DNA of 64,000 bases. Origin: JBBROS01 sp965199595 (GTDB taxonomy: Bacteria; Pseudomonadota; Alphaproteobacteria; Acetobacterales; Acetobacteraceae). A program made the position numbers and the translations under genes. The notes under the pieces were generated by a model. It had not been told where the DNA came from. It was given only the letters and a program-made list of their open reading frames with translations, and made no database searches. The stretch is from assembly GCA_965199595.1 (NCBI GenBank), contig OZ241182.1, forward strand, positions 744,001-808,000. The letters run 5' to 3'. Numbering within the stretch: position 1 is the first letter of the stretch; each line of letters begins with the position of its first letter. Positions 38,178-47,797 of this stretch are shown piece after piece.

Positions 38178-40790
38178 ATGGCCGACACCTCGATCCGGAC
38201 CTACCGCTCCAAGCGAGACTTCTCGGTCACCACGGAGCCCGCGCCGGATGATGCGGCGACTGCGGCGGGCCGGCTGTTCGTGGTGCAGAAACATGCCGCG
38301 CACCGGGCCGGGGTGCATTGGGATTTCCGCCTGGAGCATGGCGGCGTGCTGTGGAGCTGGGCTGTGCCGCGCGGCCCCTCGCTTGACCCGGCGGTTCGTC
38401 GCATGGCGGTGCACGTCGAGGATCATCCGGTCGGGTATGCGACCTTCCAGGGTGTCATCCCGGCTGGCCAGTATGGCGCCGGCACCGTGGAGACCTGGGA
38501 CCACGGCACCTGGCACCCCCTCGATGACCCCGAGGCCGGCATGGCCAAGGGCCACCTGCACTTCACCCTGAACGGAGCGCGGCTGCGGGGCCGGTTCAGC
38601 CTGGTGCGCACCCGGAACCGCGGCAAGCAGGAAGCCTGGTTCCTGGTGAAGCACGAGGACGAGTTCGCCCGGGCCGGATCGACCGCCGAGCAGATCGAGG
38701 AGCAGCTGCCGCTGCTGGCACAAGGCGAGGCCCCGGCTGCGGGCGCCGTCGAGCGGGCCATGCCGGTGCAGCAGGAGCCCGCCCTGTGCAGCCTGGCCCG
38801 GCAGGCGCCGGCTGGCGACACCTGGTTGTCGGAGATCAAGTTCGACGGCTACCGCATCCTCGCCGCCATCGAGGACGGCACGGTCCGGCTGCTGACCCGG
38901 ACCGGACTGGACTGGGCGGACCGCATGCCGCACGTGGCGGCGGCGTTCCGGGCATCGGGCCTGCGGCAGGCGATGATCGATGGCGAGCTGGTGGCGTTGC
39001 GGGCGGATGGCCGGTCCAGCTTTCCCGGGCTGCAATCCGCGCTGAAGACCGGACGGGACGACACGCTGGTGTTCTACGCCTTCGACCTGCTGCACCTGGA
39101 TGGCTGGGACCTGCGGCCCTGCACCCTGGCGGACCGCAAAGCGCTGCTGAGGCGCCGTGTGCCGTGGTCGTCCATGCTCCGCTACAGCGAGCACGTGGCG
39201 ACGGACCCGGCCGCCTTGCTCGAAACGGCACGGGGCATGAACCTGGAGGGCATCGTCTGCAAGCGGGCGGACTCCCGCTACCGGCCGGGCCGCGGCGGCG
39301 ACTGGCTCAAGGTGAAGTGCCAGGGGCGGGAGGAGCTGGTGGTGCTCGGCTGGACGCCGCCGGGGGGCAGCCGCGCCGGGTTCGGCGCGCTGCATCTCGG
39401 CTACTACGATCCGGCGGGCCAGCTGCACTACGCCGGCGGCGTCGGCAGCGGCTTCGATGCCAAGGCGCTCCGGGCCATCAGCCAGCGGCTCGCTTCGCTG
39501 AAGGCGCCCGCACCGCCCGACATGCTGGTGTCCGGCGACCCGATCGACCCCGCCGTGACCTGGGTTCGGCCGGAGCTGGTGGCGGAGATCGAGTTCACGG
39601 ACTGGTCGGGCACGGGCCGGGTGCGCCACGCGGTGTTCCTGGGGTTGCGTGAGGACAAGCCGGCGCGTGACGTGGTGCGCGAGACCGCGGACCCGGAAGC
39701 CGAGCGGGCTGTGTTCAAGACCCGGCGCGGCGTGGTCAGGAAGAGTTTTCACGGTGCCATCCCTCCGCTTCCCAAGCCGCCCCTGGTGCCTGTGCGGGCC
39801 GCCCGTCCCGCGGCACAGGCGGCCCGGATCGTGACGGCCAAGGCGCCGCAGAAGGCCCGCATTTTGGTCGGGCACGTCGAGCTGAGCCATGCCGACCGTG
39901 AACTCTGGCCCGGCATCACCAAGCGGCATTTGGCCGAATACTGGCAGGCCGTGGCGCCACACGCGCTGCCGGAGCTGGCGCGCCGTCCGCTCTCGATCCT
40001 GCGCTGCCCGGATGGGATCGCCGGGGAGACCTTCTTCCAGAAGAACGGCCACGGCTATCTGCCGCACCAGATCCGCGAGGGTCATGCCGGGGGGCAGCCG
40101 TTCCTCGCCATCGACGACCTCGATGGACTGATCGCCATGGCCCAGATGTCCGCCATCGAGCTGCATGCCTGGGGTGCCACGGAGCAGGACGCGCTGCATC
40201 CGGACCAGCTGGTGTTCGACCTGGACCCCGGGGAGGGCGTGGCATTCCCCGCGGTGGTGCAGGCGGCGCTCGAGGTGCGGCAGCGGCTGCAGGCGCTGGG
40301 GCTTGAGAGCTTCTGCCGCACCACGGGCGGCAAGGGCCTGCACGTGGTCGCGCCGCTGCGGCCGGATGCGGGGTGGGATGCGGTCAAGCCGTTCTGCCGG
40401 GCCTTTGCCGAGACGATGGAGGCGGAGGCGCCGGACCGGTTCGTGGCACACCTGAAAATCGCCGACCGCTCAGGCAAGATCCTGGTGGACTGGCTGCGCA
40501 ACGGGCTGGGCTCCACCGCCGTCAGCTCGTTCTGCCCACGCGCGCGGCCCGGCGCCGGGGTGGCGACGCCGCTGGCCTGGCGGGAGGTGACGCCAAAGCT
40601 CGACCCGGCGGCGTTCACGCTGCTGACGGTGCCGAAGCGGCTGGCCAGGCTGATGGCCGATCCCTGGGCGGGGCTTCGCACGACGGACCAGGTGCTGCCG
40701 ACGCTCAAGGCCGCGGCCGCCGAGGCGAAGCCGGCCCCGCGCGTGCCGGGCACCCGCATCGTGACGGCGCGCAAACCCAAACCGCGATAG
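38178..40790 (+). CDS. ligD: Multifunctional ATP-dependent DNA ligase LigD (NHEJ)
   Basis: Double-strand-break repair enzyme of 870 residues working with Ku. Domain order is phosphoesterase (about 30-190; KHAAHRAGVHWDFRLEHGG), ATP-dependent ligase (about 205-520; adenylated Lys221 in SEIKFDGYR) and primase/polymerase (about 590-870; Asp681 and Asp683 in VFDLDPGEG, GGKGLHVV). This PE-LIG-POL order matches Pseudomonas-type LigD, not the mycobacterial order. The ATG at 38178 was chosen as the one just before the basic N-terminal YRSKRDF; an in-frame start at 38007 would add an unlikely Pro/Arg-rich leader. ku follows 7 bp downstream. Confidence 0.95.
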   Translation: MADTSIRTYRSKRDFSVTTEPAPDDAATAAGRLFVVQKHAAHRAGVHWDFRLEHGGVLWSWAVPRGPSLDPAVRRMAVHVEDHPVGYATFQGVIPAGQYGAGTVETWDHGTWHPLDDPEAGMAKGHLHFTLNGARLRGRFSLVRTRNRGKQEAWFLVKHEDEFARAGSTAEQIEEQLPLLAQGEAPAAGAVERAMPVQQEPALCSLARQAPAGDTWLSEIKFDGYRILAAIEDGTVRLLTRTGLDWADRMPHVAAAFRASGLRQAMIDGELVALRADGRSSFPGLQSALKTGRDDTLVFYAFDLLHLDGWDLRPCTLADRKALLRRRVPWSSMLRYSEHVATDPAALLETARGMNLEGIVCKRADSRYRPGRGGDWLKVKCQGREELVVLGWTPPGGSRAGFGALHLGYYDPAGQLHYAGGVGSGFDAKALRAISQRLASLKAPAPPDMLVSGDPIDPAVTWVRPELVAEIEFTDWSGTGRVRHAVFLGLREDKPARDVVRETADPEAERAVFKTRRGVVRKSFHGAIPPLPKPPLVPVRAARPAAQAARIVTAKAPQKARILVGHVELSHADRELWPGITKRHLAEYWQAVAPHALPELARRPLSILRCPDGIAGETFFQKNGHGYLPHQIREGHAGGQPFLAIDDLDGLIAMAQMSAIELHAWGATEQDALHPDQLVFDLDPGEGVAFPAVVQAALEVRQRLQALGLESFCRTTGGKGLHVVAPLRPDAGWDAVKPFCRAFAETMEAEAPDRFVAHLKIADRSGKILVDWLRNGLGSTAVSSFCPRARPGAGVATPLAWREVTPKLDPAAFTLLTVPKRLARLMADPWAGLRTTDQVLPTLKAAAAEAKPAPRVPGTRIVTARKPKPR

Positions 40791-40797
40791 GAGCATC

Positions 40798-41697
40798 ATG
40801 GCACAACGCCCGATCTGGCGGGGGCACCTCCGCCTCGCCCTCGTCTCCTGCCCGATCGCGCTGTACAGCGCCAACCATGACCGCGGCTCGCTGCACTTCA
40901 ACCTGATCAACCCGGATACGGGCAACCGCATCCGCATGGTGACGCAGGACGCCGAGACGGGCACGGAGCTGTCGCGGCGGGACCTGGTGAAGGGCTACGA
41001 GTTCAAGAAGGACACGTACCTGATCGTCACCGACGAGGATTTCGAGAGCGCCCGGGTGGAGAGCTCCACCACCATCAAGATCGACAAGTTCGTGGATGCG
41101 GGCAGCATCGACCCCATCTACTTCGACAGCAGCTACTACCTGGCGCCCGATGGCGATGCCGGCAGCGACGTGTACCTGGTGCTGCGGGACGCGATCGCCG
41201 CCACCGGGAAGGTCGCGCTGTCCCGCGTGGTGATCGCCCGGCGGGAGCGCGCCATCGCCGTGATGCCGATGGAGCGGGGCCTGGCGGTGCATACCCTGCA
41301 CGAGGACCGGGACCTCAACGACAGCAAGGACCTGTTCAAGGACCTGCCCTCCGCCAAGCCCGATCCGGACATGGTGAAGCTGGCCGAGCAGCTGATCGGG
41401 CGTCAGGTCGGCGAGTATGAGCCCGGTGATGTCGAAGACCGCTACGAGACGCGGCTGCGCTCCCTGATCGATGCCAAGCTCAAGGGCGAAGGCATCGAGC
41501 CGGATGCGGAGGACGAGCCGGACCGCAGCAACGTGGTGGACCTGATGGCGGCGCTGAAGCAGAGCCTGGGCCAGAAGGCCGCGGCGGCCACGAAGCCGGT
41601 TGCCCCGGTCAAAGCGGCCGCCAAGAAGCCCGCAAAGAAGGCCGCCGAGAAGAAAGCGGCGGAAAAGAAGCCGTCAGCTTCCCGGAAGCGCGCCTGA
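40798..41697 (+). CDS. ku: DNA end-binding protein Ku
   Basis: Ring-forming homodimer that binds broken DNA ends and recruits LigD, 299 residues. The Ku core runs from RPIWRGHLRLALVSCPIALYSA to about residue 250, with VKGYEFKKDTYLIVTDEDFE and the central FVDAGSIDPIYFDSSYYLAPD. A Lys/Ala-rich tail follows (about 262-299), as in many bacterial Ku proteins, where it binds DNA. The ribosome-binding site GGAG lies between the ligD stop and the ATG (TAGGAGCATCATG). The last 24 bases overlap the 3' end of the small zinc-ribbon gene on the other strand. Confidence 0.96.
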   Translation: MAQRPIWRGHLRLALVSCPIALYSANHDRGSLHFNLINPDTGNRIRMVTQDAETGTELSRRDLVKGYEFKKDTYLIVTDEDFESARVESSTTIKIDKFVDAGSIDPIYFDSSYYLAPDGDAGSDVYLVLRDAIAATGKVALSRVVIARRERAIAVMPMERGLAVHTLHEDRDLNDSKDLFKDLPSAKPDPDMVKLAEQLIGRQVGEYEPGDVEDRYETRLRSLIDAKLKGEGIEPDAEDEPDRSNVVDLMAALKQSLGQKAAAATKPVAPVKAAAKKPAKKAAEKKAAEKKPSASRKRA

Positions 41698-41865
41698 TTC
41701 GGAAGTCCATCGCTTGAGCCGGACCTGCCGTCGATCTTCCAGGCAGACCTCGCAATAGAGGGCATCGACGGGATGCAGGTGCCCGGCCTCCTGGTCCCCG
41801 ATGCCGCATTCGGGGCACTGATAATGCCAGAGCGGCACTGCCGTCTGCTTGGTATAGGTATCCAT
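41674..41865 (-). CDS. Small zinc-ribbon-like protein (63 aa)
   Basis: A 63-residue protein with two CxxC knuckles, CPEC (residues 17-20) and CEVC (38-41), expected to hold one zinc. The spacing (QCPECGIGDQEAGHLHPVDALYCEVC) looks like a zinc ribbon, after which comes LEDRRQVRLKRW. Function unknown; nucleic-acid binding or a protein contact are possible. GGAG sits about 10 nt before the ATG on the reverse strand. It converges with ku, overlapping its coding end by 24 bp, so both frames are constrained there. Confidence 0.7.
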   Translation of the reverse strand: MDTYTKQTAVPLWHYQCPECGIGDQEAGHLHPVDALYCEVCLEDRRQVRLKRWTSESGALPGS

Positions 41866-41949
41866 GGCCGGGCTCCACGCTGCGTTCCATCAACTCGCGC
41901 GTCCCGGCAAAGTTTCAGGGTGAGGCAGAGGCGGTAAGCCTTTGATCGA

Positions 41950-42681
41950 TCAAGCCGCGCGGGCGAGGAGTGCCCGGTGCAGGGCATGATCCTCGTGCAG
42001 CAGGCCATTGAGGATATCGTGCTGCCGGGCCGTGAGGCGTTCCCGCTGGTAGGTTTTGACGTTGAGGCGCGGGAAGGTTCCGGCGGCGAGCGGGGTGCCG
42101 TGGGTCATGATGGCCACTTCGACGTCCATCGTCTCGGTGGTCATCACTGCGCCATAGGTGTGCTGCAGCCAGTCGATCCGCGCGTTCAGCGCCATGGCAC
42201 GCCAGTTGAAGGTGCCACCGAACATCGGTTTGGACTGCGAGCTTTCGAAGAACGTGAGCTCCTCGTCGTTGGCATGTTCCAGGAAGTGGCCGGCGGAGAT
42301 GCGCAGCTTGTCCTGGATGCCGCGCAGCAGCCCATGGCCCACGTCCTCGGTGAGGAGGTGATTGACGTGCGAGAAGAACTGGTTGTGCGGGTCCCGCATC
42401 ACGGTCATGGCGGTGAACACGGCCGGCGGGAAGTGCATCAGGTAGTCGATGGGGATATGGCCGCCGATCACGTCATAGCCGGACAGGTGTTCGATGACGT
42501 CCGCGGTCGGCTCCGGCAGGATCATGCTCTCGATATGCTCGCGGCAGCGGTCGGCGCCGTAGATGCGGGCCAGCCAGTTGGACAGGGAGGTGCCGCCGGT
42601 CTTTGGAATGTGGACGAAAAAATACTTCTGGGTATTCCAGCACTGACGAAGGTTGTTCCTCACCACGTCGAAAACTTCCAC
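41950..42681 (-). CDS. Sulfotransferase family protein
   Basis: A 243-residue protein of the sulfotransferase family-2 type, expected to use PAPS to sulfate a carbohydrate or similar acceptor. The 5'-phosphosulfate loop is FVHIPKTGGTSL (about 22-33). The 3'-phosphate region is MRDPHNQFFSHV (about 94-105). No membrane helix is evident. The acceptor is unknown; nearby glycosyltransferase and Gfo/Idh/MocA genes would fit glycan modification, which is inference. The DNA just upstream is unusually AT-rich, hinting at transfer or a silenced promoter. Confidence 0.83.
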   Translation of the reverse strand: MEVFDVVRNNLRQCWNTQKYFFVHIPKTGGTSLSNWLARIYGADRCREHIESMILPEPTADVIEHLSGYDVIGGHIPIDYLMHFPPAVFTAMTVMRDPHNQFFSHVNHLLTEDVGHGLLRGIQDKLRISAGHFLEHANDEELTFFESSQSKPMFGGTFNWRAMALNARIDWLQHTYGAVMTTETMDVEVAIMTHGTPLAAGTFPRLNVKTYQRERLTARQHDILNGLLHEDHALHRALLARAA

Positions 42682-42683
42682 AT

Positions 42684-42800
42684 CAACTATATGAGAGTTA
42701 TAGCAAGATTCGGCACCACCCCAACCGAATATATTCGATTTAAAAACATTAACTTTGCGACAGATTTAACGATGCATAAACCAATCACCTGCCGGAAAGG
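42684..42800. promoter_or_regulatory. AT-rich upstream region with a perfect 12-bp palindrome
   Basis: By eye the stretch is far richer in A and T than anything else in the window. It lies upstream of the sulfotransferase gene. It contains CGAATATATTCG at 42726-42737, a perfect palindrome that could be an operator, and further AT runs that could form a -10 element for the reverse strand. No regulator can be assigned. Confidence 0.45.
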
Positions 42801-42828
42801 ACGGCACCAGAACCCGATGCCCGCTCTG

Positions 42829-43944
42829 CTACCCCTGCTGCGGCTCGCTCGCGTTCACCATCGGCGGCGGCGTGGTGGCGGCGATCTCGATGCCCTGGTC
42901 CGGCGCCGGATGCCTGGTGCGGTGGTACGGGGCCAACTGCTGCGGCCTGCCGGTCAGCAACGCCTGCTCGATCGCGCAGATCACCCGCACGTCCAGCCGG
43001 CCCTCCTCGGCATCCGGCTCCGGGTCACGGTCGTGCAGGATGCAGTCGGAGAAGTAGCGCGTCTCGGCGGCGAACTGGTCCAGCGAGGCGAACTGGCGGG
43101 ACGTGGTGCTGCTGCCGAGGGTCAGGGTGTGGGCCAGGCCGGCGGGGAAGCCGAAGCCGGGCTTGACCAGGAGGTCCCCCTTGTCGCCGCAGATCTGGTA
43201 GGAGTTGGTGGGGTTCAGCCCGTAGCTGACCGTGAACTGCGCCAGGCGATCCCCGGGGAAGCGCAGCGTGACCGAGACGGTGTCATCGAAGTTGAAGCCG
43301 AGATGCGGATGCCTGATGCCCTGCGCCATCACCTCGATGGGCTCCGCGCGGAACAGGTTGCGCACCGCGTTGATGGGATAGGTGCCCATGTCCGGCACCG
43401 GCCCGGCCCAGAAGCCGTTGCTGGCCCGGTGGTTCGACTTCGCCACCGGCTGCGAGAACACGGAGCTGAACAGCCAGACCCGGCCCAGCCTGCCCGACTG
43501 CTCGATGCGGATCGCCTCCAGCGTGGCGGGCTCGAAATGCAGGCGGTAGGCGATCATCAGCTTGGCGCCCGAGGCCTTGGCCGCATCCTCGATGGCCCGG
43601 CAATCCGCCTCGCTGCACTCCATCGGCTTTTCCAGCAGCACATGGACCCCGGCCTCCAGCGCCGGCACCGCGAACTCCCGGTGGCGGAAGTTCGGTGTGG
43701 CGAGATAGATCGCGTCGAAGCCGCGGCTGTCCAGCGCGGCGCGGAAGGCGTCGTAGTGATAGGTGCGCTCGATCCTGTAGCGCCTGCCCAGCGCCTCGGC
43801 CTTCTTCTGGTCGGCGGTGACGATGGCGGTCATCTCGGAATTGCCGCTGGCGGCGACGCCGGGCATGAAGGCCGCCTGGCTGATCCACCCGGCTCCCACC
43901 ACGGCGTAACGAACCTTGCTGCCCTCGACTTTGCGTGCGGTCAT
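42829..43944 (-). CDS. Gfo/Idh/MocA family oxidoreductase
   Basis: NAD(P)-dependent sugar or cyclitol dehydrogenase-like protein, 371 residues. The Rossmann fold starts YAVVGAGWISQAAF (about 12-25), the domain boundary carries VLLEKPM (about 103-109), and the catalytic-type segment is MGTYPINAVRNLFRAEP. A C-terminal alpha/beta domain completes the family shape. The substrate is unknown. The last 40 residues (TRHPAPDQGIEIAATTPPP) are low-complexity. The gap to the GT2 gene upstream is 67 bp, so co-transcription is possible. Confidence 0.88.
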   Translation of the reverse strand: MTARKVEGSKVRYAVVGAGWISQAAFMPGVAASGNSEMTAIVTADQKKAEALGRRYRIERTYHYDAFRAALDSRGFDAIYLATPNFRHREFAVPALEAGVHVLLEKPMECSEADCRAIEDAAKASGAKLMIAYRLHFEPATLEAIRIEQSGRLGRVWLFSSVFSQPVAKSNHRASNGFWAGPVPDMGTYPINAVRNLFRAEPIEVMAQGIRHPHLGFNFDDTVSVTLRFPGDRLAQFTVSYGLNPTNSYQICGDKGDLLVKPGFGFPAGLAHTLTLGSSTTSRQFASLDQFAAETRYFSDCILHDRDPEPDAEEGRLDVRVICAIEQALLTGRPQQLAPYHRTRHPAPDQGIEIAATTPPPMVNASEPQQG

Positions 43945-44011
43945 GCTGCTCTCCTGCTGTCTGCAGGAAAGCCCGGGACCGCCCCGGGTTCCCGCAAGGG
44001 CGGCGGGGGCG

Positions 44012-45184
44012 CTATGCCTTGGGCTGCACCAGGCGCAGGAAGCTCAGGAAGAACGACATCCCGGCGGTGGAGACAGCCAGCAGCACGAGGGTGGAGGAGG
44101 GGATGGCCAGGCGCATGGTGTGGCTGGGCGAGAGCGGCCCGAAATCGCCGCGGCCCCAGCCCAAGGCCGCCGCCGCGCCCAGGCCGAGGCCGAGGATCAG
44201 CAGGCCGAGGGCGAACACCAGGCAGCGCTCCAGCGTCAGCTGATCGTGCAGCCGGACGAAGCCCGGGTCCGGCGCCAGCATCCCTGCCGTCATGTTCAGG
44301 GTTTTGCAGAACACCCAGAACAGCATCGACTGATACCCCACCACCACGGCCAGCGCGGCATAGAGCAGGCTGTGGATGTCGAAGGTCACGCCCAGCACGC
44401 CCAAGGGCCCCGGCAGCAGCGCCGCCATGCCGAGCAGACCGGCGCCGAACATCGCCAGCCCCGTGTAAAGGAACACCCAGCGCGGGCTGAGCAGCAGCAG
44501 GAACCGCAGGTGCCGCCAGCCGTCGCGCCAGCTGCGCAGGTGCGGCGGGCGGGAGCGGCCGTCCTTCGACAAGGTGGTGGGCACCTCGGTGATGCGCAGC
44601 TTCCGCAGCGTGGCCTTCACCACCATCTCGCTGGCGAACTCCATGCCCGGCAGCTCCAGCCCCAGGCCGAGGATGGCGGCGCGGTCCACGCCGCGCAGGC
44701 CGCAATGGAAGTCACCGGAGGGGCTGCCATACAGGATGCGCCCGGTGGTTGTCAGCACGGGGTTGCCGAGGTAGCGGTGCAGCGGCGGCATGGCGCCGGG
44801 GGCGATGCCGCCCTTGAAGCGGTTGCCCATCACCAGCTCGAACCCCTGCCGCAGCCGGGCCACGAAGCCGTCGAGCTGGCTGAAGTCGTAGCTGTCGTCG
44901 CTGTCGCCCATGATGACGTAGCGGCCGGCCGCGGCCTTGATGCCGCCCAGCAGCGCCGCGCCATAGCCGCGGTCGGTGATCGGCACCACGCGGGCGCCCA
45001 TGCTCTCGGCCAGCACCTGGGAGCCATCCGTGCTGCCGTTATCGGCGATCAGCACCTCACCCACCACGCCGCTGCGGTCCAGGTAGCGGTGCGCCTTGTC
45101 GATGCAGGCGGCGAGGGTCTCCGCCTCGTTGAGGCAGGGCATGAGGATGGTCAGCTCGACCGGCCGCACGTAGATCTGGTTCAT
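44012..45184 (-). CDS. Family 2 glycosyltransferase with C-terminal membrane domain
   Basis: Membrane-associated glycosyltransferase, 390 residues. The GT-A domain (about 8-230) begins ELTILMPCLNEAETLAACIDKA, has DNGSTDGS (49-56) and the metal-binding GDSDDSYDF (about 93-101). It resembles dolichyl-phosphate mannosyltransferase/GtrB enzymes. Four hydrophobic segments follow (about 230-390). Such proteins usually load a sugar onto polyprenyl phosphate for export and later transfer, which would supply a GT39-type enzyme such as the one at 5971; the link is inferred only from family roles. The gene begins 105 bp from the SDR stop codon. Confidence 0.87.
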   Translation of the reverse strand: MNQIYVRPVELTILMPCLNEAETLAACIDKAHRYLDRSGVVGEVLIADNGSTDGSQVLAESMGARVVPITDRGYGAALLGGIKAAAGRYVIMGDSDDSYDFSQLDGFVARLRQGFELVMGNRFKGGIAPGAMPPLHRYLGNPVLTTTGRILYGSPSGDFHCGLRGVDRAAILGLGLELPGMEFASEMVVKATLRKLRITEVPTTLSKDGRSRPPHLRSWRDGWRHLRFLLLLSPRWVFLYTGLAMFGAGLLGMAALLPGPLGVLGVTFDIHSLLYAALAVVVGYQSMLFWVFCKTLNMTAGMLAPDPGFVRLHDQLTLERCLVFALGLLILGLGLGAAAALGWGRGDFGPLSPSHTMRLAIPSSTLVLLAVSTAGMSFFLSFLRLVQPKA

Positions 45185-45288
45185 CCCGCCGGGTCCCGCC
45201 TGCTGGTTGGGGTGGTTCTACCCGGGGCGGAAGCCGGTCTCCCAGAATGGTTTGGACCGGTTTTGACAGGGAATGTCAGGCCCTCGCG

Positions 45289-46037
45289 TCACGCCGCCAG
45301 ATAGCCGCCATCGACGCGCAGGCTCTGCCCCGTGACATAGGCGCTGGCGGGCCCGGCCAGGAACACGGCGGCGCCCACGATATCCGCATCCCGCCCGAAG
45401 CGGCCCAGCGGGGTGGCGCCGAGCAGCCGGGCGGACATGGCCGGGTTCGCGATCATGCCGGCGGTAAGGTCCGTCTCGAAATAGCCCGGCGCGATGGCGT
45501 TCACCCGCACGCCCTTCTGCGCCCAGTCCAGCGCCAGGGCCTGCACCAGCAGCTCCGTGCCGCCCTTGCTGGCGCAGTACGGCGCCGATTTCCGCAGGCC
45601 CACATGCCCGGCCACCGAGGTGATGCACACGACCGACCCGCCGCCCGCCGCCGCCATGCTGCCGCCCAGGTGCTTGCAGCACAGGAAGGTGCCGGTGAGA
45701 TTGGTGTCCAGCACCGTGCGCCACTCCTCCAGCGAGGTGGTCTCGATGCCCTTGTAGATCGGGTTCACCCCGGCGTTGCACACCAGCGCGTCGATGCGCC
45801 CGAACCGGGCGAGCACGGCGTCGCGCAGGCCGACGACGCTCGCCTCGTCCGCCACATCCGCCACATGCGCCATGGTGTCGCCGCCGATCTCCGCCGCGGC
45901 GGTCGCCAGCGTGCCCGCGGTGCGGCCGCAGATCACCAGCCGGGCGCCATGCGCCGCCATGCCCTGCGCGATGGCCCGGCCGATGCCGCGGCCGCCGCCC
46001 GTCACCACCACCACCCGGCCGTCCAGGTCGAAGGCGC

Positions 46038-46041
<4 letters not shown>
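45289..46041 (-). CDS. SDR family oxidoreductase
   Basis: Short-chain dehydrogenase of 250 residues. The cofactor motif TGGGRGIG is at 14-21, NAG at 89-91, and the catalytic triad is Ser142, Tyr155 and Lys159 (YCASK). The ending VTGQSLRVDGGYLAA is typical of classical SDRs such as FabG-like or hydroxyacyl/sugar dehydrogenases. The substrate is not predicted. Its ATG overlaps the stop codon of the acyl-CoA dehydrogenase gene (ATGA, 46038-46041), suggesting both act in one acyl-CoA or acid breakdown route. Confidence 0.92.
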
Positions 46042-47218
<1,177 letters not shown>

Positions 47219-47343
47219 GCGTTTGCTCTCCCTGGGTCCAGGGATAGCGGGTCCGGCGGTGGGGCGGCAATGCCGTTGCAACCGATGGGTTCGAGTGCCT
47301 AGCATGGGCGGGCAGCAGTTGCCGATGCTCGAAAGGCCGGGTG

Positions 47344-47730
47344 ATGTTGAAGCAGGCGATACCCAACGTCTTCGTAAAACATTTCGCGCGGGGGCTGGCC
47401 TATTACACCGGGCCCCTTGGCTTCCAGCCCTTGTTCGTGTTTGGCGACCCGCCGTACTACGCGCATGTGGCGCGCGACGAGGCTATCCTGGCGATCCGCC
47501 ACGTGACCCGGCCCGTCATCGATCACTCGGCCGGCGAAGCCCTGCTCAGCGCCTTCATCGAGGTCTCGGACGTGGATGCCCTGCATGCCGGGCTGACGGC
47601 GGCAGGCGCCCGGATCTGGCAGCAGCCCCGCGACGAACCCTGGGCGATGCGCAGCCTGATCGTCTGCGATCCCGATGACAACCTGGTCTGCTTCGCGGCG
47701 AAGCTTCCGGGGGCGACGTCCCCGGCGTGA
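47344..47730 (+). CDS. VOC/glyoxalase-family protein
   Basis: Small metalloenzyme-fold protein of 128 residues (vicinal oxygen chelate superfamily). Paired beta-alpha-beta-beta-beta modules are visible: QAIPNVFVKHFARGLAYYTGPLGFQPLFVFGDPPYYAHVAR, then EVSDVDALHAGLTAAGA and CDPDDNLVCFA (each quoted as family-typical segments). Function could be a bleomycin-type binder or an unknown lyase. The ATG at 47344 was preferred to the GTG at 47341. It is divergent from the acyl-CoA dehydrogenase gene. Confidence 0.82.
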   Translation: MLKQAIPNVFVKHFARGLAYYTGPLGFQPLFVFGDPPYYAHVARDEAILAIRHVTRPVIDHSAGEALLSAFIEVSDVDALHAGLTAAGARIWQQPRDEPWAMRSLIVCDPDDNLVCFAAKLPGATSPA

Positions 47731-47797
47731 GGCCGATGCCCCTTGCGGTCGGGGTTAACCCCGTGCTGTCTGGCAGGCCTATCGCTCGGAGCCTCCC

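Noticed and set aside
38118..40451. A 777-codon reverse frame opposite ligD.
   Set aside because: All three LigD domains with catalytic residues are on the forward strand.
45240..45280. A GGTTTGGACC stretch resembling the end of palindromic repeat B.
   Set aside because: The match is short and is not part of a hairpin with the ACCACTA end, so it was not counted as another copy.
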